DNA from: Ruegeria arenilitoris
GTDB lineage: Bacteria > Pseudomonadota > Alphaproteobacteria > Rhodobacterales > Rhodobacteraceae
Direction of reading: 5' to 3'
Length of the DNA: 32,581 nt
Assembly: GCF_013035315.1 (NCBI RefSeq)
Contig: NZ_WQHP01000017.1
Span: forward strand, 1-32,581
Shown here: in pieces, positions 1 to 7,487 of the stretch
How the letters are laid out: every line of letters begins with the position of its first letter
How positions within the stretch are numbered: position 1 is the stretch's first letter
Made by a program: the position numbers and the translations under genes
The notes under the pieces: generated by a model
The model's input: only the letters and a program-made list of their open reading frames with translations
Database searches by the model: none
Told to the model about the DNA's origin: nothing

Positions 1-2
1 GA

Positions 3-425
3 CAGATCGACCTCGAATTTAACCCCAAAACTCTGGCAAGCGCACTTGGCATCGCGGCCGATCATCTGCACCCGGATCTCACCCACATCACCACATCTTT
101 CGATCTGCGCCGCCGCGGCGTCGAGGCTAAGGTCATTGCCGGAGACGTGGCACCCCAACCTGATCCCCACCTCCGGTCCATGCTGATCCGCGCCCATGGC
201 TTGGCCCGTGATCTGAAAGCCGGAGTTCAACTGAAGGAGATTGCGCGGCGGGAAAACCTCCCCGGTGCTTTCATTCGCACCCGCGCCCAGCTCGCCTTTC
301 TCTCACCAAAGATTCAGGCTGCGATTCTCGACGGCACCCAGCCACCTGAACTCACACTCAAGCGTCTGGTCAGCGTGACCCATCCACTTGATTGGATTGA
401 ACAGGAGCGCCTGTTCGGCTTCTGA
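3..425 (+). CDS. Serine recombinase (resolvase/invertase family), C-terminal part only
   Basis: The reading frame is open from the first bases of the window to a TGA at 423-425, giving 140 residues with no 5' end in view. The sequence resembles the C-terminal tail of large serine recombinases common in alphaproteobacteria: it has a DLRRRGVE-type segment, then a helix-turn-helix-like stretch (KEIARRENLP, about residues 77-86) and ends in a DWIEQERLFGF-like tail. The catalytic N-terminal domain would lie outside the window, so I cannot say whether the gene is intact. A GTG at 147 could be mistaken for a start, but the frame continues upstream with sensible coding sequence. It stops 51 bp before the IS6-family element. 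Its presence fits a mobile or phage-derived setting. The family assignment rests on recognition of the tail only. Confidence 0.7.
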   Translation, partial: QIDLEFNPKTLASALGIAADHLHPDLTHITTSFDLRRRGVEAKVIAGDVAPQPDPHLRSMLIRAHGLARDLKAGVQLKEIARRENLPGAFIRTRAQLAFLSPKIQAAILDGTQPPELTLKRLVSVTHPLDWIEQERLFGF

Positions 426-476
426 CAACTCCAGATCCGGCGTCCCAGATACAGGGTTCGCCCTCCCTGATCCAAT

Positions 477-492
477 GGTGCTGTCAGACAAA
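477..492 (+). repeat. Left terminal inverted repeat of the IS6-family element
   Basis: GGTGCTGTCAGACAAA. It pairs with 1279-1294 at 12 of 16 positions. The second IS copy starts with a nearly identical end, GGTGCTGTCAGACGAA, at 32083. Confidence 0.8.
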
Positions 493-529
493 TTCGAACT
501 AGTCTCAACTAGGCCAGTAGAGCTGTCCT

Positions 530-1237
530 TCATGCCGCGCCAAGCTCGCGCCACTCGGCGAGAGCAGCGGCGCGTGTCAGCTTGAAGGTGCCTCGGCTGG
601 TTAGAGATCGCTCCTGGTTAAAGTGGTTGTAGACGGAGGAGTGGACGGCGGCGAATTTCTGTAAACTTTGCATACGCCTGAACCGCTGCATCGCGCGTTC
701 TCTTCGTCGGAACGGAAGGTGTGAGTTCTCAACCCGGTTGTTAAGCCACCTGCCCGTCTTCTGCTTTTCCGTCGCACCGAGATCTCTGAGCGCGGCTCGG
801 TATGACGCGAAGCGATCGGTGACAACTTCATCCGCAGCACCGTGTCGCCGCATCAATTTCTTGAGAAATTTCAGTGCTGCCTGTTTGTTTCGACGTTTGG
901 TGACAACGGCTTCAAGCACCTCGCCTTCGTGATCAACGGCGCGCCACAGGTAGTGCCGCCGACCGTTTACCTTTACGAAGACTTCGTCGACATGCCACTT
1001 CGACCTTGAGTATGCCCGCAATTGCTGGACCCGTTTTCTGCGAATTTCCGAGGCAAACATCGGGCCGAACCTATTCCACCAATATCGGACGGTCTCGTGG
1101 CTGACATCGATGCCACGCTCGTGCAGCAGGTCTTCGACATTCCGTAATGAAAGCGGAAAACGGATGTACAGCATCACCGCCAGGCGAATGATCTCAGGGC
1201 TGGTTTTGAAGTATTTGAACGAGACGGGTTTGGTCAT
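530..1237 (-). CDS. IS6-family DDE transposase
   Basis: The 235-residue protein catalyses replicative transposition of the surrounding IS. The DDE triad is visible as D84 (WHVDEVFV), D141 (VVTDRFASY) and E170 (NNRVENSH), with the conserved RRRERAMQRF stretch just after. An N-terminal helix-turn-helix region (about residues 12-60) precedes the catalytic core, and the length matches the family (about 230-240 residues). The reading frame is intact, from ATG at 1237 to a stop inside the element's left end, so the enzyme may be active. It shares most residues with the partial transposase at the far right end of the window, with about 20 differences over 146 aligned positions. Confidence 0.95.
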   Translation of the reverse strand: MTKPVSFKYFKTSPEIIRLAVMLYIRFPLSLRNVEDLLHERGIDVSHETVRYWWNRFGPMFASEIRRKRVQQLRAYSRSKWHVDEVFVKVNGRRHYLWRAVDHEGEVLEAVVTKRRNKQAALKFLKKLMRRHGAADEVVTDRFASYRAALRDLGATEKQKTGRWLNNRVENSHLPFRRRERAMQRFRRMQSLQKFAAVHSSVYNHFNQERSLTSRGTFKLTRAAALAEWRELGAA

Positions 1238-1278
1238 TGCCAGAAGCTATGCGACCACCCTGCCCCGCTCAAGCAAAG

Positions 1279-1294
1279 TTCCTCTGACAAGACC
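1279..1294 (-). repeat. Right terminal inverted repeat of the IS6-family element
   Basis: The plus strand reads TTCCTCTGACAAGACC. Its reverse complement matches the left end of the element at 12 of 16 positions and defines the outer boundary at 1294. Confidence 0.7.
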
Positions 1295-1405
1295 GATGGG
1301 GGTATTGAAGGGCGTTACAATTATTGAATCCGAGGTTCTTGGTCACTCACCTATAGGAGGGCGTTTGCAAGAAAGGCAGGCAAAGCCAAACTTGACGGCA
1401 AATTG

Positions 1406-1675
1406 ATGTTCCAATTCCATGTTTCTCGTCTTGCGCCTGCACTGAGCCTTACCTTAGCAGTCTTGTTGCTATGCGTCTCCGCAACTGCTCAGGAAACCGA
1501 CGAAGCTGCGGTCCGAGCGTCCTTGGGCGGCCCTGAATCTGCCACTGCCCAGCAGGAAACCGACCGGCTGCGCAGGCTGGAATACCCGCGCTGGCCGGGG
1601 CTGGACCGGGCCATTGACCCGGCTGCCACCGCTAAGACGTCTCGGCGCGTTCAGAACTTTGCAACAATGCCCTGA
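1406..1675 (+). CDS. Small putative exported protein, unknown function, possibly a gene fragment
   Basis: This 89-residue ORF starts at an ATG preceded by an in-frame TTG. It opens with a convincing signal peptide: a basic N-region, then a hydrophobic core (LAPALSLTLAVLLLCVS), then a likely cleavage after SATAQ. The mature part is short and charged, with a RLRRLEYPRWPGLDRAIDP segment. I do not recognise the family. The ribosome-binding site is weak. The ORF lies just inside the IS boundary, and the regulator gene converges on it from the other side. It may be the exported N-terminal part of a longer gene cut by rearrangement, because its last residues look unstructured. It could also be a genuine small secreted protein. 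Confidence 0.4.
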   Translation: MFQFHVSRLAPALSLTLAVLLLCVSATAQETDEAAVRASLGGPESATAQQETDRLRRLEYPRWPGLDRAIDPAATAKTSRRVQNFATMP

Positions 1676-1741
1676 CGATATCCGTTAAGTGTGCACACGT
1701 TCCGAAAGAAGTGATCGTGGCGGAAAGTCAGCAACCGCGCT

Positions 1742-2437
1742 TCAACGCAAGTTTGCAGGCTCATCCTCCACATATCTGCGCAGCGCGTTGATATCCGAAA
1801 TCTCAGCGTGGCTGCGATCGATCTTGACACCAACTGTTTTGAGTCTGGAAAATGCCCGACTGAGGCTTTCGGGTTTCATGCCCAAACGGCCAGCGATCAG
1901 CATCTTGTCATAGGGCAGCGATACATCACAGCGACCGTCTACTTCGTCGCACAGGTTCAACAGAAATTCTGCAACCCTCTGTGCGCCGGTCTGCGCCTTA
2001 AGCTGCTCGAGCTGCGCTACCAAAGAATGCAGATGGGTGAACGTAGACGCCAGAATAGAGATTCCGATTTCGGGATCCTCTTTCATCAACGAAATCAGGA
2101 TCGGGCTGGGGATATGCATCACCTCACAGGTCGATACGGCCTCGGCTGAAACGGGGTACGGTACGTTCCGCAGGGCGACAGCCTCGCCGAAGCTGTCACC
2201 GCGTTTGAAAACACTCACGACCGCCTCTGAACCGGTTGGTGTCATGCGAAAAAGCTTGACCCATCCGGCCAGCACGACGTGAACGGCTTTTGCAGTCTCT
2301 TCCTGCAAAAATATTGTCTCGCCGCGATCATACTGCCGCCAGATCGCGTGACTCAGCAGTGTCTCGACATGCTGATCTGGCAGGCTGCGCAGCAGAAGCG
2401 ACTGACGCGCGATCGCCTTTTGGGCTTCATGAGGCAC
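1742..2437 (-). CDS. Crp/Fnr-family transcriptional regulator, DNR/NNR type
   Basis: This 231-residue regulator has an N-terminal cyclic-nucleotide-binding-type beta-roll (about residues 15-130, with GDSFGEAVAL near the middle). A long dimer helix follows, then a C-terminal winged helix. The recognition helix reads MKPESLSRAFSRL, carrying the E-x2-SR pattern that in this superfamily reads TTGAY half-sites. It lacks the N-terminal cysteine cluster that holds the oxygen-sensing 4Fe-4S centre of FNR (its only Cys lie later in the chain). This points to the NO-responsive DNR/NNR branch, in which haem is the likely sensor. Start is GTG 2437, chosen because a strong GGGGGAG ribosome-binding site lies just upstream and the nearby ATG is out of frame. 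It is divergent from hemA, with its own box at 2497-2510. Likely activator of the nir, nor and nos genes here. Confidence 0.9.
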   Translation of the reverse strand: MPHEAQKAIARQSLLLRSLPDQHVETLLSHAIWRQYDRGETIFLQEETAKAVHVVLAGWVKLFRMTPTGSEAVVSVFKRGDSFGEAVALRNVPYPVSAEAVSTCEVMHIPSPILISLMKEDPEIGISILASTFTHLHSLVAQLEQLKAQTGAQRVAEFLLNLCDEVDGRCDVSLPYDKMLIAGRLGMKPESLSRAFSRLKTVGVKIDRSHAEISDINALRRYVEDEPANLR

Positions 2438-2496
2438 GAAAACTCCCCCCGTATCTTTTTCGCAGCCGAGAAACCACGGCCCGTCCTTACCTGTCT

Positions 2497-2510
2497 TTAA
2501 GCTATGTCAA
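2497..2510 (-). promoter_or_regulatory. FNR/NNR-like box upstream of the regulator gene
   Basis: On the minus strand this reads TTGACATAGCTTAA: one perfect TTGAC half and a degenerate second half. Its centre is 66 bp upstream of the GTG start of the regulator, the same spacing as the stronger boxes in the window. It suggests autoregulation. It is among the weaker matches. Confidence 0.45.
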
Positions 2511-2550
2511 ACCGGTCGAGACTGCACCAAGCTTTTGATGCCGTGTTGAC

Positions 2551-2564
2551 TTGACAATAGTCAT
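2551..2564 (+). promoter_or_regulatory. FNR/NNR-like box upstream of hemA
   Basis: TTGACAATAGTCAT matches TTGAC-N4-GTCAA at 9 of 10 half-site positions. The centre is 69 bp before the hemA ATG. If an activator sits at -41.5, transcription would start near 2599, leaving a short leader. Confidence 0.7.
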
Positions 2565-2626
2565 GTTGCGGCTCGTTTGCCTGACCTATCCTCGGTCCAA
2601 AGCCAGTAATCCGGGGAGCCCGCAAG

Positions 2627-3850
2627 ATGGACTACGAGCGATTTTTTACTCAGAGCCTTGATGACCTTCGGGATGAAGGAAACTATCGGGTGTTCATAGA
2701 TCTGCAACGCCGCTGTGGATCCTTCCCGAATGCGCGCCAAACAGATGGTGCGGTGCAAAGGGATGTGCGTATCTGGTGCTCGAACGACTATCTTGGCATG
2801 GGTCAGCACCCGGCGGTGATTTCGGCGATGCATGATGCGCTGGACCGTTGCGGCGCAGGCGCGGGCGGGACGCGGAACATTTCCGGCACCACCCATGACC
2901 ATGTGATGCTTGAGGCCGAACTGGCCGATCTGCATGGAAAAGAAGCCGCGCTTTTGTTTACCTCGGGCTATGTCTCAAACTGGGCGGCGTTGGGAACACT
3001 GGCGGCGAAAATTCCCGGCCTGATCGTGTTCTCGGATGCATTGAACCATGCCTCGATGATCGAAGGCATCCGCCATTCGCGGGCGCAAAAGGTGATCTGG
3101 AAGCATAACGATCTGGATGACCTCGAGGCAAAACTGGCCGCCGCCGACCCGGATGCACCCAAGATGATTGCCTTTGAATCGGTTTATTCCATGGATGGCG
3201 ACATCGCGCCAATCAAAGAGATTTGCGACCTAGCCGACAAGTATGGCGCGATGACCTATTTGGATGAGGTGCACGCGGTTGGACTTTACGGCCCCCGCGG
3301 CGGCGGCATTGCCGAGCGGGAAGGTCTGATGGATCGTCTGACCGTGATTGAGGGCACGCTGGGCAAAGCGTTTGGCGTGGTCGGCGGATACATCGCAGCG
3401 TCCGCCGCGCTGTGCGATTTCGTGCGTAGCTTTGCCAGCGGGTTTATCTTTACCACCGCCCTGCCCCCTTCTATTGCCGCCGGGGCTGCGGCCTCGATCC
3501 GGCACTTGAAACAGTCGAATGCCGAGCGTGACCTGCAAAAGTCCCGCGTGGAGCAAGTCCGCCAACGGCTGGATGCCGAAGGTATTCCACATCTGCCCAA
3601 TCCCAGCCACATCATCCCGGTGATGGTCGGCGATCCGGTGAAGTGCAAGTTCATCTCGGACACGCTGCTTGAGGAGTTCGGGATTTACATCCAACCGATC
3701 AACTACCCGACCGTGCCAAAAGGGACCGAACGTCTGCGGATCACCCCCTCGCCCGTCCATACGGATGCGGATATCGACCATCTGGTCGGCGCGTTGTCTG
3801 TCCTTTGGCAGCGCTGTCAGATTGCGCGGATGCCAATGGCGGCACAGTAG
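2627..3850 (+). CDS. hemA: 5-aminolevulinate synthase
   Basis: This 407-residue PLP enzyme condenses glycine with succinyl-CoA to 5-aminolevulinate, the first step of haem synthesis in alphaproteobacteria (C4 pathway). Family landmarks are all present: the N-terminal [11 protein letters not shown], the glycine-rich [13 protein letters not shown], the PLP aspartate in YLDEVHAVG (D213) and the Schiff-base lysine in GTLGKAFG (K247). Length is typical. It is a single gene with its own FNR/NNR-like box upstream and a strong terminator after it, and it diverges from the regulator. A copy tied to the denitrification genes would supply haem for NirS, NirC, NirN, NorB, NorC and also uroporphyrinogen III for haem d1. 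It may be a second, dedicated isozyme beside a housekeeping hemA elsewhere, but that cannot be seen here. Confidence 0.96.
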   Translation: MDYERFFTQSLDDLRDEGNYRVFIDLQRRCGSFPNARQTDGAVQRDVRIWCSNDYLGMGQHPAVISAMHDALDRCGAGAGGTRNISGTTHDHVMLEAELADLHGKEAALLFTSGYVSNWAALGTLAAKIPGLIVFSDALNHASMIEGIRHSRAQKVIWKHNDLDDLEAKLAAADPDAPKMIAFESVYSMDGDIAPIKEICDLADKYGAMTYLDEVHAVGLYGPRGGGIAEREGLMDRLTVIEGTLGKAFGVVGGYIAASAALCDFVRSFASGFIFTTALPPSIAAGAAASIRHLKQSNAERDLQKSRVEQVRQRLDAEGIPHLPNPSHIIPVMVGDPVKCKFISDTLLEEFGIYIQPINYPTVPKGTERLRITPSPVHTDADIDHLVGALSVLWQRCQIARMPMAAQ

Positions 3851-3877
3851 TCAAAGCCTCCCTTTGCTTTGCAAACT

Positions 3878-3905
3878 GCCGTCCCCGTTTGGGGGCGGCT
3901 TTTTT
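3878..3905 (+). terminator. Rho-independent terminator after hemA
   Basis: The stem GCCGTCCCC (3878-3886) pairs with GGGGGCGGC (3891-3899) with one G-T wobble around a GTTT loop. Six T follow. It ends at the stop codon of the convergent norF, so the two units share this junction. Confidence 0.9.
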
Positions 3906-4189
3906 CAGACCAGGTAGAGCCCGAAAATCAACACCGAGAAGATGGTGAGCACCATTGTGAACCCGCGCAGCCAGCGTGGTCTGCGCGCCAGGTCAAGGTA
4001 TTGCGCGAGGATCACCCGCGCTTTGATCAGGGCGAGGGCCAACACACCGGCAGCCACCAACTGAGGGGAATGCAGGAGCGTTAACAGCGCCGACGTCAGG
4101 CTGAGCGCCAGCAACCCAAGCCAAGCGCAGGTGAGAGGGTCATGACGCCTCCGGCGGCCGCATTTGACACGAGAAGAAACACTGCGCAT
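3905..4189 (-). CDS. norF: NorF, small membrane protein of the NO reductase operon
   Basis: This 94-residue protein has three hydrophobic segments (about residues 19-38, 42-60 and 72-93) and a basic N-terminus. It is the last gene of norCBQDEF; a cytochrome oxidase subunit IV-like NorF in this position is normal for Rhodobacterales and Paracoccus, where it supports full NO reductase activity. The open frame extends further upstream into norE, but I place the start at ATG 4189, which lies 5 bp after the norE stop. A shorter start inside the protein is possible because the first 15 residues are unusually basic. Assignment rests mostly on position, size and topology. Confidence 0.75.
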   Translation of the reverse strand: MRSVSSRVKCGRRRRHDPLTCAWLGLLALSLTSALLTLLHSPQLVAAGVLALALIKARVILAQYLDLARRPRWLRGFTMVLTIFSVLIFGLYLV

Positions 4190-4194
4190 CGCGA

Positions 4195-4743
4195 TTATCC
4201 CAACAGGTAGATCACAGGGAACAGCATGATCCAAACCAGATCGACCATATGCCAGAACTGAGCGCCCGCTTCGATGTTGTTTGGATCGTCACGCCACGTG
4301 ATCAACAGCAAGACCGCAACTCCGGCCAGCACATGCGCGGCATGAAAGCCCGTAAGCAGATAGTAGAACAGGAAGAACGGATGGGTTTCATAGGTGATCC
4401 CCTGCGCGGCCTTGCCCGTGTATTCCACGCCTTTGATGATCAAAAACACAATTCCCAGCGCCGCAGCACAAAGTAAGGCCAGCCGGGCTTTCAGGCGGAA
4501 ATTGGTTCGTCGCCAGTGCAAGGCTTGCGCGGCCAGATAGCCCGAAGTGACCAGAACAGCAGTATTGAAGGCGGCCCCGGTGCGATAAAGATGCGATTGC
4601 GCCTCGGCAAAACCTGTGGGGTCGGTCAGCCGCACGCCCATGAATGCGATAAGGCCTGCGCCAAAGACCAGCAGTTCAGAGATGATCAGAACCCACATCA
4701 GCAACTCGCCCGGCAACTCGTCAATGAGAGAGCTGTCGTTCAT
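4195..4743 (-). CDS. norE: NorE, cytochrome c oxidase subunit III-like protein
   Basis: This 182-residue membrane protein of the haem-copper oxidase subunit III family has about five transmembrane segments. It starts with ELPGELLMWVLIISELLVFGAG and ends with the family-typical HAAHVLAGV and FWHMVDLVWIMLFPVIYLLG. The ATG at 4743 overlaps the norD stop as ATGA, which sets the start; the open frame runs longer upstream, but that part is antisense-frame norD sequence. In relatives NorE is not part of the purified NorCB complex but is needed for full NO reduction or growth under denitrifying conditions. Confidence 0.9.
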   Translation of the reverse strand: MNDSSLIDELPGELLMWVLIISELLVFGAGLIAFMGVRLTDPTGFAEAQSHLYRTGAAFNTAVLVTSGYLAAQALHWRRTNFRLKARLALLCAAALGIVFLIIKGVEYTGKAAQGITYETHPFFLFYYLLTGFHAAHVLAGVAVLLLITWRDDPNNIEAGAQFWHMVDLVWIMLFPVIYLLG

Positions 4744-6662
4744 GCGCCGACCAATTGGCGGTAGATCTGCGGCAGAGCCATAGTCAGGCGGTGCGGGTCG
4801 GGTATGACAGCGAAACCACCCTGTCCGAACATGCGGGGGAACCAGCTTTTGCCGGTTTTGTCGATGGTCACGCCAAAGACCGATTGTCCGGCGCGGCGGG
4901 CCTCGCACACGGCTTGTCGCGTGTCTTCGATCCCGTGGCGGCCTTCGTAGTGGTCCAGATCGTTGGGTTTTCCATCGGTGATGACCAGCAGCAGGCGGCG
5001 CTTGCGGGATTGCTCCGCCAGATCGGCCGAGCAGTGGCGGATCGCCGCGCCAAGCCTTGTGTAATGGCCGGGGCGGAGGGATGCGATGCGTTGTTCAACC
5101 GTTGCACCCATCGGTTCATCAAACCGTTTGCAGCGTTGCACATAGACCCGTTGGCGTTTCAGCGAACTGAAGGCATGGATGGCGAAATCGTCCCCGCATG
5201 CGTTCAGACCCCAGGCGAGCGCGGCCAGCGCTTCGCGTTCAATGTCGATCACGGCGCGACCCGTCACGGCGCTTTCGGTCGAGCGGCTGACATCCAGCAG
5301 GATCGAGACAGCCAGATCGCGCGCCTCGGGGCGGGATTGCATCCAGATTCGGTCATTGCCCTCGCCGCTGACATGGCGGTCGGTTTCGGCCCGCACTGCG
5401 GCCTCGATATCCAGCTGATCGCCGTCCAGATGGCCGCGCGTCATGACGCGTCCGGGGCGCAGCGCTTCAAACTGGCGTTTGACGGCGCGGATGCGACGGG
5501 CGGTGGCAGGGTCTTTGCCAAACTCGACGGCATCCTCTCGGATATCGGCGTCCGACAGAAGAACGTTGACGTGATCGGGCAGGTATTGGCCGGTACGCAC
5601 GTCCCATTCGGGATAGAGGATACGGCCTGAAAGGCGCTCGCGATTTACATCCTCCGGTGCCAAATCCAAATGCAGTTTCAACTTGGTTGGCGGTGCTTTA
5701 GAGATCTGGCCCAATCCTATCTCTTCCTGATCGTCGGCAGCCTTCTTGGCGTTGTCGGGATCGTCGTCATCAATCCGACGATTGATGTTCAGGAACTCGG
5801 CCCAGCTGAGAATGGCTTCGAACTTGTGCAGGATGAAACTATCGCTGCGGCTCGCCTGATCGGACTTGCGACGACGTGCGCGGTGCGTCTTCTCACCGGA
5901 CTCTTCTGGCGGTCCGTCGGTATCTGGGTTTTCCACCTCGTTATGTTCGGAAAAGCCGACGGGGCGCAGTTCGGGCCACAGGGGAACGGGACGAAAATGC
6001 TGATAGCCACGCGGGGCGATCAGATCACTGTTCAGCGACATCATTCGTTCGGCTTTTGCGGATAACGGTTTTGGATCACCCAGCATGTGGCGGACCAGTT
6101 CCTCAACCGCTGCTTCAACAGGAGGCAGGTCTGGAGTTTCACGGTGATGCAGAACGCCCTTGCAAAGCTCGGTGTAAAGCGGGCGCATCCCGGGCGCGTT
6201 GCCCAGCGTAGCCTCGACCATCTGTCGGGCTGCGATCAACGCGCTCAGGTCAGCACGCAGGGGGTCTTTTTCGTCAATGCGGGTTCCGGCATGGGCCGCG
6301 CCAGCGGCCAGCCAGACGTAAAGCGCGCCATTGGCTTCACGCGCGGGGAAAACCGCCAGCCGGTCTGGCAGGCGTAGAACCTCGCCATCGAAGGAGGCGC
6401 GCGGCATCAACTCGGACTCGGTTCCCAGACGGCGGCGCCAGCCCAGCCGGTAGCGTGAAATTTCGGGTGAGACCGGGCGCAATTCGACGCCCGGACTACC
6501 CCCAAGCCCTCGGAAGAGGACTGCCAACCGCCCCGCGACCTCTGGGAGGTCGACCGCGGCTCCAACATGCACCTGGGGTGCATCGAGACGGCTGGCAAGG
6601 GTGTGCCACAGTTTCCCGATCGTTTCTTCGGGTTCCCATGGCTCAAAGTCGATCTTGACCAT
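4740..6662 (-). CDS. norD: NorD, von Willebrand factor A domain protein for NO reductase activation
   Basis: This 640-residue soluble protein has a long N-terminal region and a C-terminal VWA domain (about 450-640). The metal-ion-dependent adhesion site DVSRSTES begins at residue 457, with a matching VITDGKPND segment near 560. A charged low-complexity linker lies in the middle (about 250-275, EKTHRARRRKSDQ). NorD works with the AAA+ ATPase NorQ, probably to insert non-haem iron FeB into NorB. Length and domain order match the family. It follows norQ with a 9-bp gap and overlaps norE by ATGA, so the operon is tightly coupled. Confidence 0.95.
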   Translation of the reverse strand: MVKIDFEPWEPEETIGKLWHTLASRLDAPQVHVGAAVDLPEVAGRLAVLFRGLGGSPGVELRPVSPEISRYRLGWRRRLGTESELMPRASFDGEVLRLPDRLAVFPAREANGALYVWLAAGAAHAGTRIDEKDPLRADLSALIAARQMVEATLGNAPGMRPLYTELCKGVLHHRETPDLPPVEAAVEELVRHMLGDPKPLSAKAERMMSLNSDLIAPRGYQHFRPVPLWPELRPVGFSEHNEVENPDTDGPPEESGEKTHRARRRKSDQASRSDSFILHKFEAILSWAEFLNINRRIDDDDPDNAKKAADDQEEIGLGQISKAPPTKLKLHLDLAPEDVNRERLSGRILYPEWDVRTGQYLPDHVNVLLSDADIREDAVEFGKDPATARRIRAVKRQFEALRPGRVMTRGHLDGDQLDIEAAVRAETDRHVSGEGNDRIWMQSRPEARDLAVSILLDVSRSTESAVTGRAVIDIEREALAALAWGLNACGDDFAIHAFSSLKRQRVYVQRCKRFDEPMGATVEQRIASLRPGHYTRLGAAIRHCSADLAEQSRKRRLLLVITDGKPNDLDHYEGRHGIEDTRQAVCEARRAGQSVFGVTIDKTGKSWFPRMFGQGGFAVIPDPHRLTMALPQIYRQLVGA

Positions 6663-6671
6663 TGGCCGGCC

Positions 6672-7487
6672 TCACCCAAAGACAGCCGTGACAAGATCGA
6701 GGAGCCCGCGTTTGATATCCTCGTCATCGGTCAGAGGTTCGATCATCGCGGCGAGGATGGCGCGGTCGGTGGACATGCCCTGTGCGATCAGCGTCGCGGC
6801 ATAGACAACCAGACGGGTGGAAACGCCTTCCTCGAGATCCTGACCCTTGAGCCCGCGCAGCTTGTTCGCCAGACGGATCAGCGGCTTGCAGCGCTCCAGC
6901 GCCAGGCCACTTTCCTGCGCGACGACTTCGGCCTCCATCTGAGGCGACGGGAAATCGAATTCCAGCGAGATAAAGCGCTGCCGGGTCGAAGGTTTCAGGG
7001 TTTTCAGGATATTCTGGTATCCGGGGTTGTACGAGGCGACCAGCATGAAACCAGGGGCGGCCTCAAGCTCTTCGCCGGTGCGGTCGATCGGCAGGATGCG
7101 CCGGTCGTCGGTTAACGGGTGCAGCACGACGGTCACGTCCTTGCGGGCCTCGACCACCTCATCAAGGTAACAGATCGCGCCTTCGCGCACTGCGCGGGTC
7201 AGAGGACCATCGACCCAGACCGTCTCGCCACCTTTCAGCAAGTAGCGTCCGATCAGATCAGCAGCGGCCAGATCATCATGGCAGGCCACGGTATAAAGCG
7301 GGCGACCAAGGCGTGCAGCCATATGAGCCACAAAGCGGGTCTTGCCGCAGCCTGTCGGCCCTTTCAGCAGAACCGGCAGATTGTTGTTGTAGGCGGCGGT
7401 GAACACATCGCATTCATCGCTCTGGGGCAGATAGAAGGGGGCGTTTGCCGCCCCCTCGTTCAGTTTTATGGAGCCGTCCATATCCAT
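6672..7487 (-). CDS. norQ: NorQ, MoxR-type AAA+ ATPase
   Basis: This 271-residue ATPase has Walker A GPTGCGKT (residues 43-50), Walker B AICYLDEVVEARKD, sensor-like ASYNPGYQN and an arginine-finger region (STRQRF). It belongs to the NorQ/CbbQ/NirQ branch, which pairs with a VWA partner (here NorD) to remodel and metallate its target enzyme, NorCB. The ATG overlaps the norB stop by one base (TAATG), implying translational coupling. A second in-frame ATG two codons later is possible, with almost no effect on the product. Confidence 0.95.
   Translation of the reverse strand: MDMDGSIKLNEGAANAPFYLPQSDECDVFTAAYNNNLPVLLKGPTGCGKTRFVAHMAARLGRPLYTVACHDDLAAADLIGRYLLKGGETVWVDGPLTRAVREGAICYLDEVVEARKDVTVVLHPLTDDRRILPIDRTGEELEAAPGFMLVASYNPGYQNILKTLKPSTRQRFISLEFDFPSPQMEAEVVAQESGLALERCKPLIRLANKLRGLKGQDLEEGVSTRLVVYAATLIAQGMSTDRAILAAMIEPLTDDEDIKRGLLDLVTAVFG

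Larger units (their letters stand above)
477..1294 (-). mobile_element. IS6-family insertion sequence, complete copy
   Basis: This is an 818-bp element with one transposase gene on the minus strand. The left end reads GGTGCTGTCAGACAAA (477-492). The right end reads TTCCTCTGACAAGACC (1279-1294), and its reverse complement matches the left end at 12 of 16 positions. Size, single ORF and imperfect terminal repeats fit the IS6 family. The 8 bp flanking each end (GATCCAAT and GATGGGGG) are not duplicates, so there is no visible target-site duplication; this is expected if the element has taken part in cointegrate formation or deletion. A related copy in the same orientation begins at 32083. Confidence 0.85.

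Noticed and set aside
469..1302. Target-site duplication around the first IS
   Set aside because: The 8-bp flanks (GATCCAAT and GATGGGGG) share only the first three bases, so no duplication can be claimed.
1110..1406. 98-codon plus-strand open frame spanning the IS right end
   Set aside because: Most of it is antisense to the transposase and it crosses the IS boundary.
4755..5630. 291-codon plus-strand open frame opposite norD
   Set aside because: Shadow of norD, which has a clear VWA domain on the other strand.
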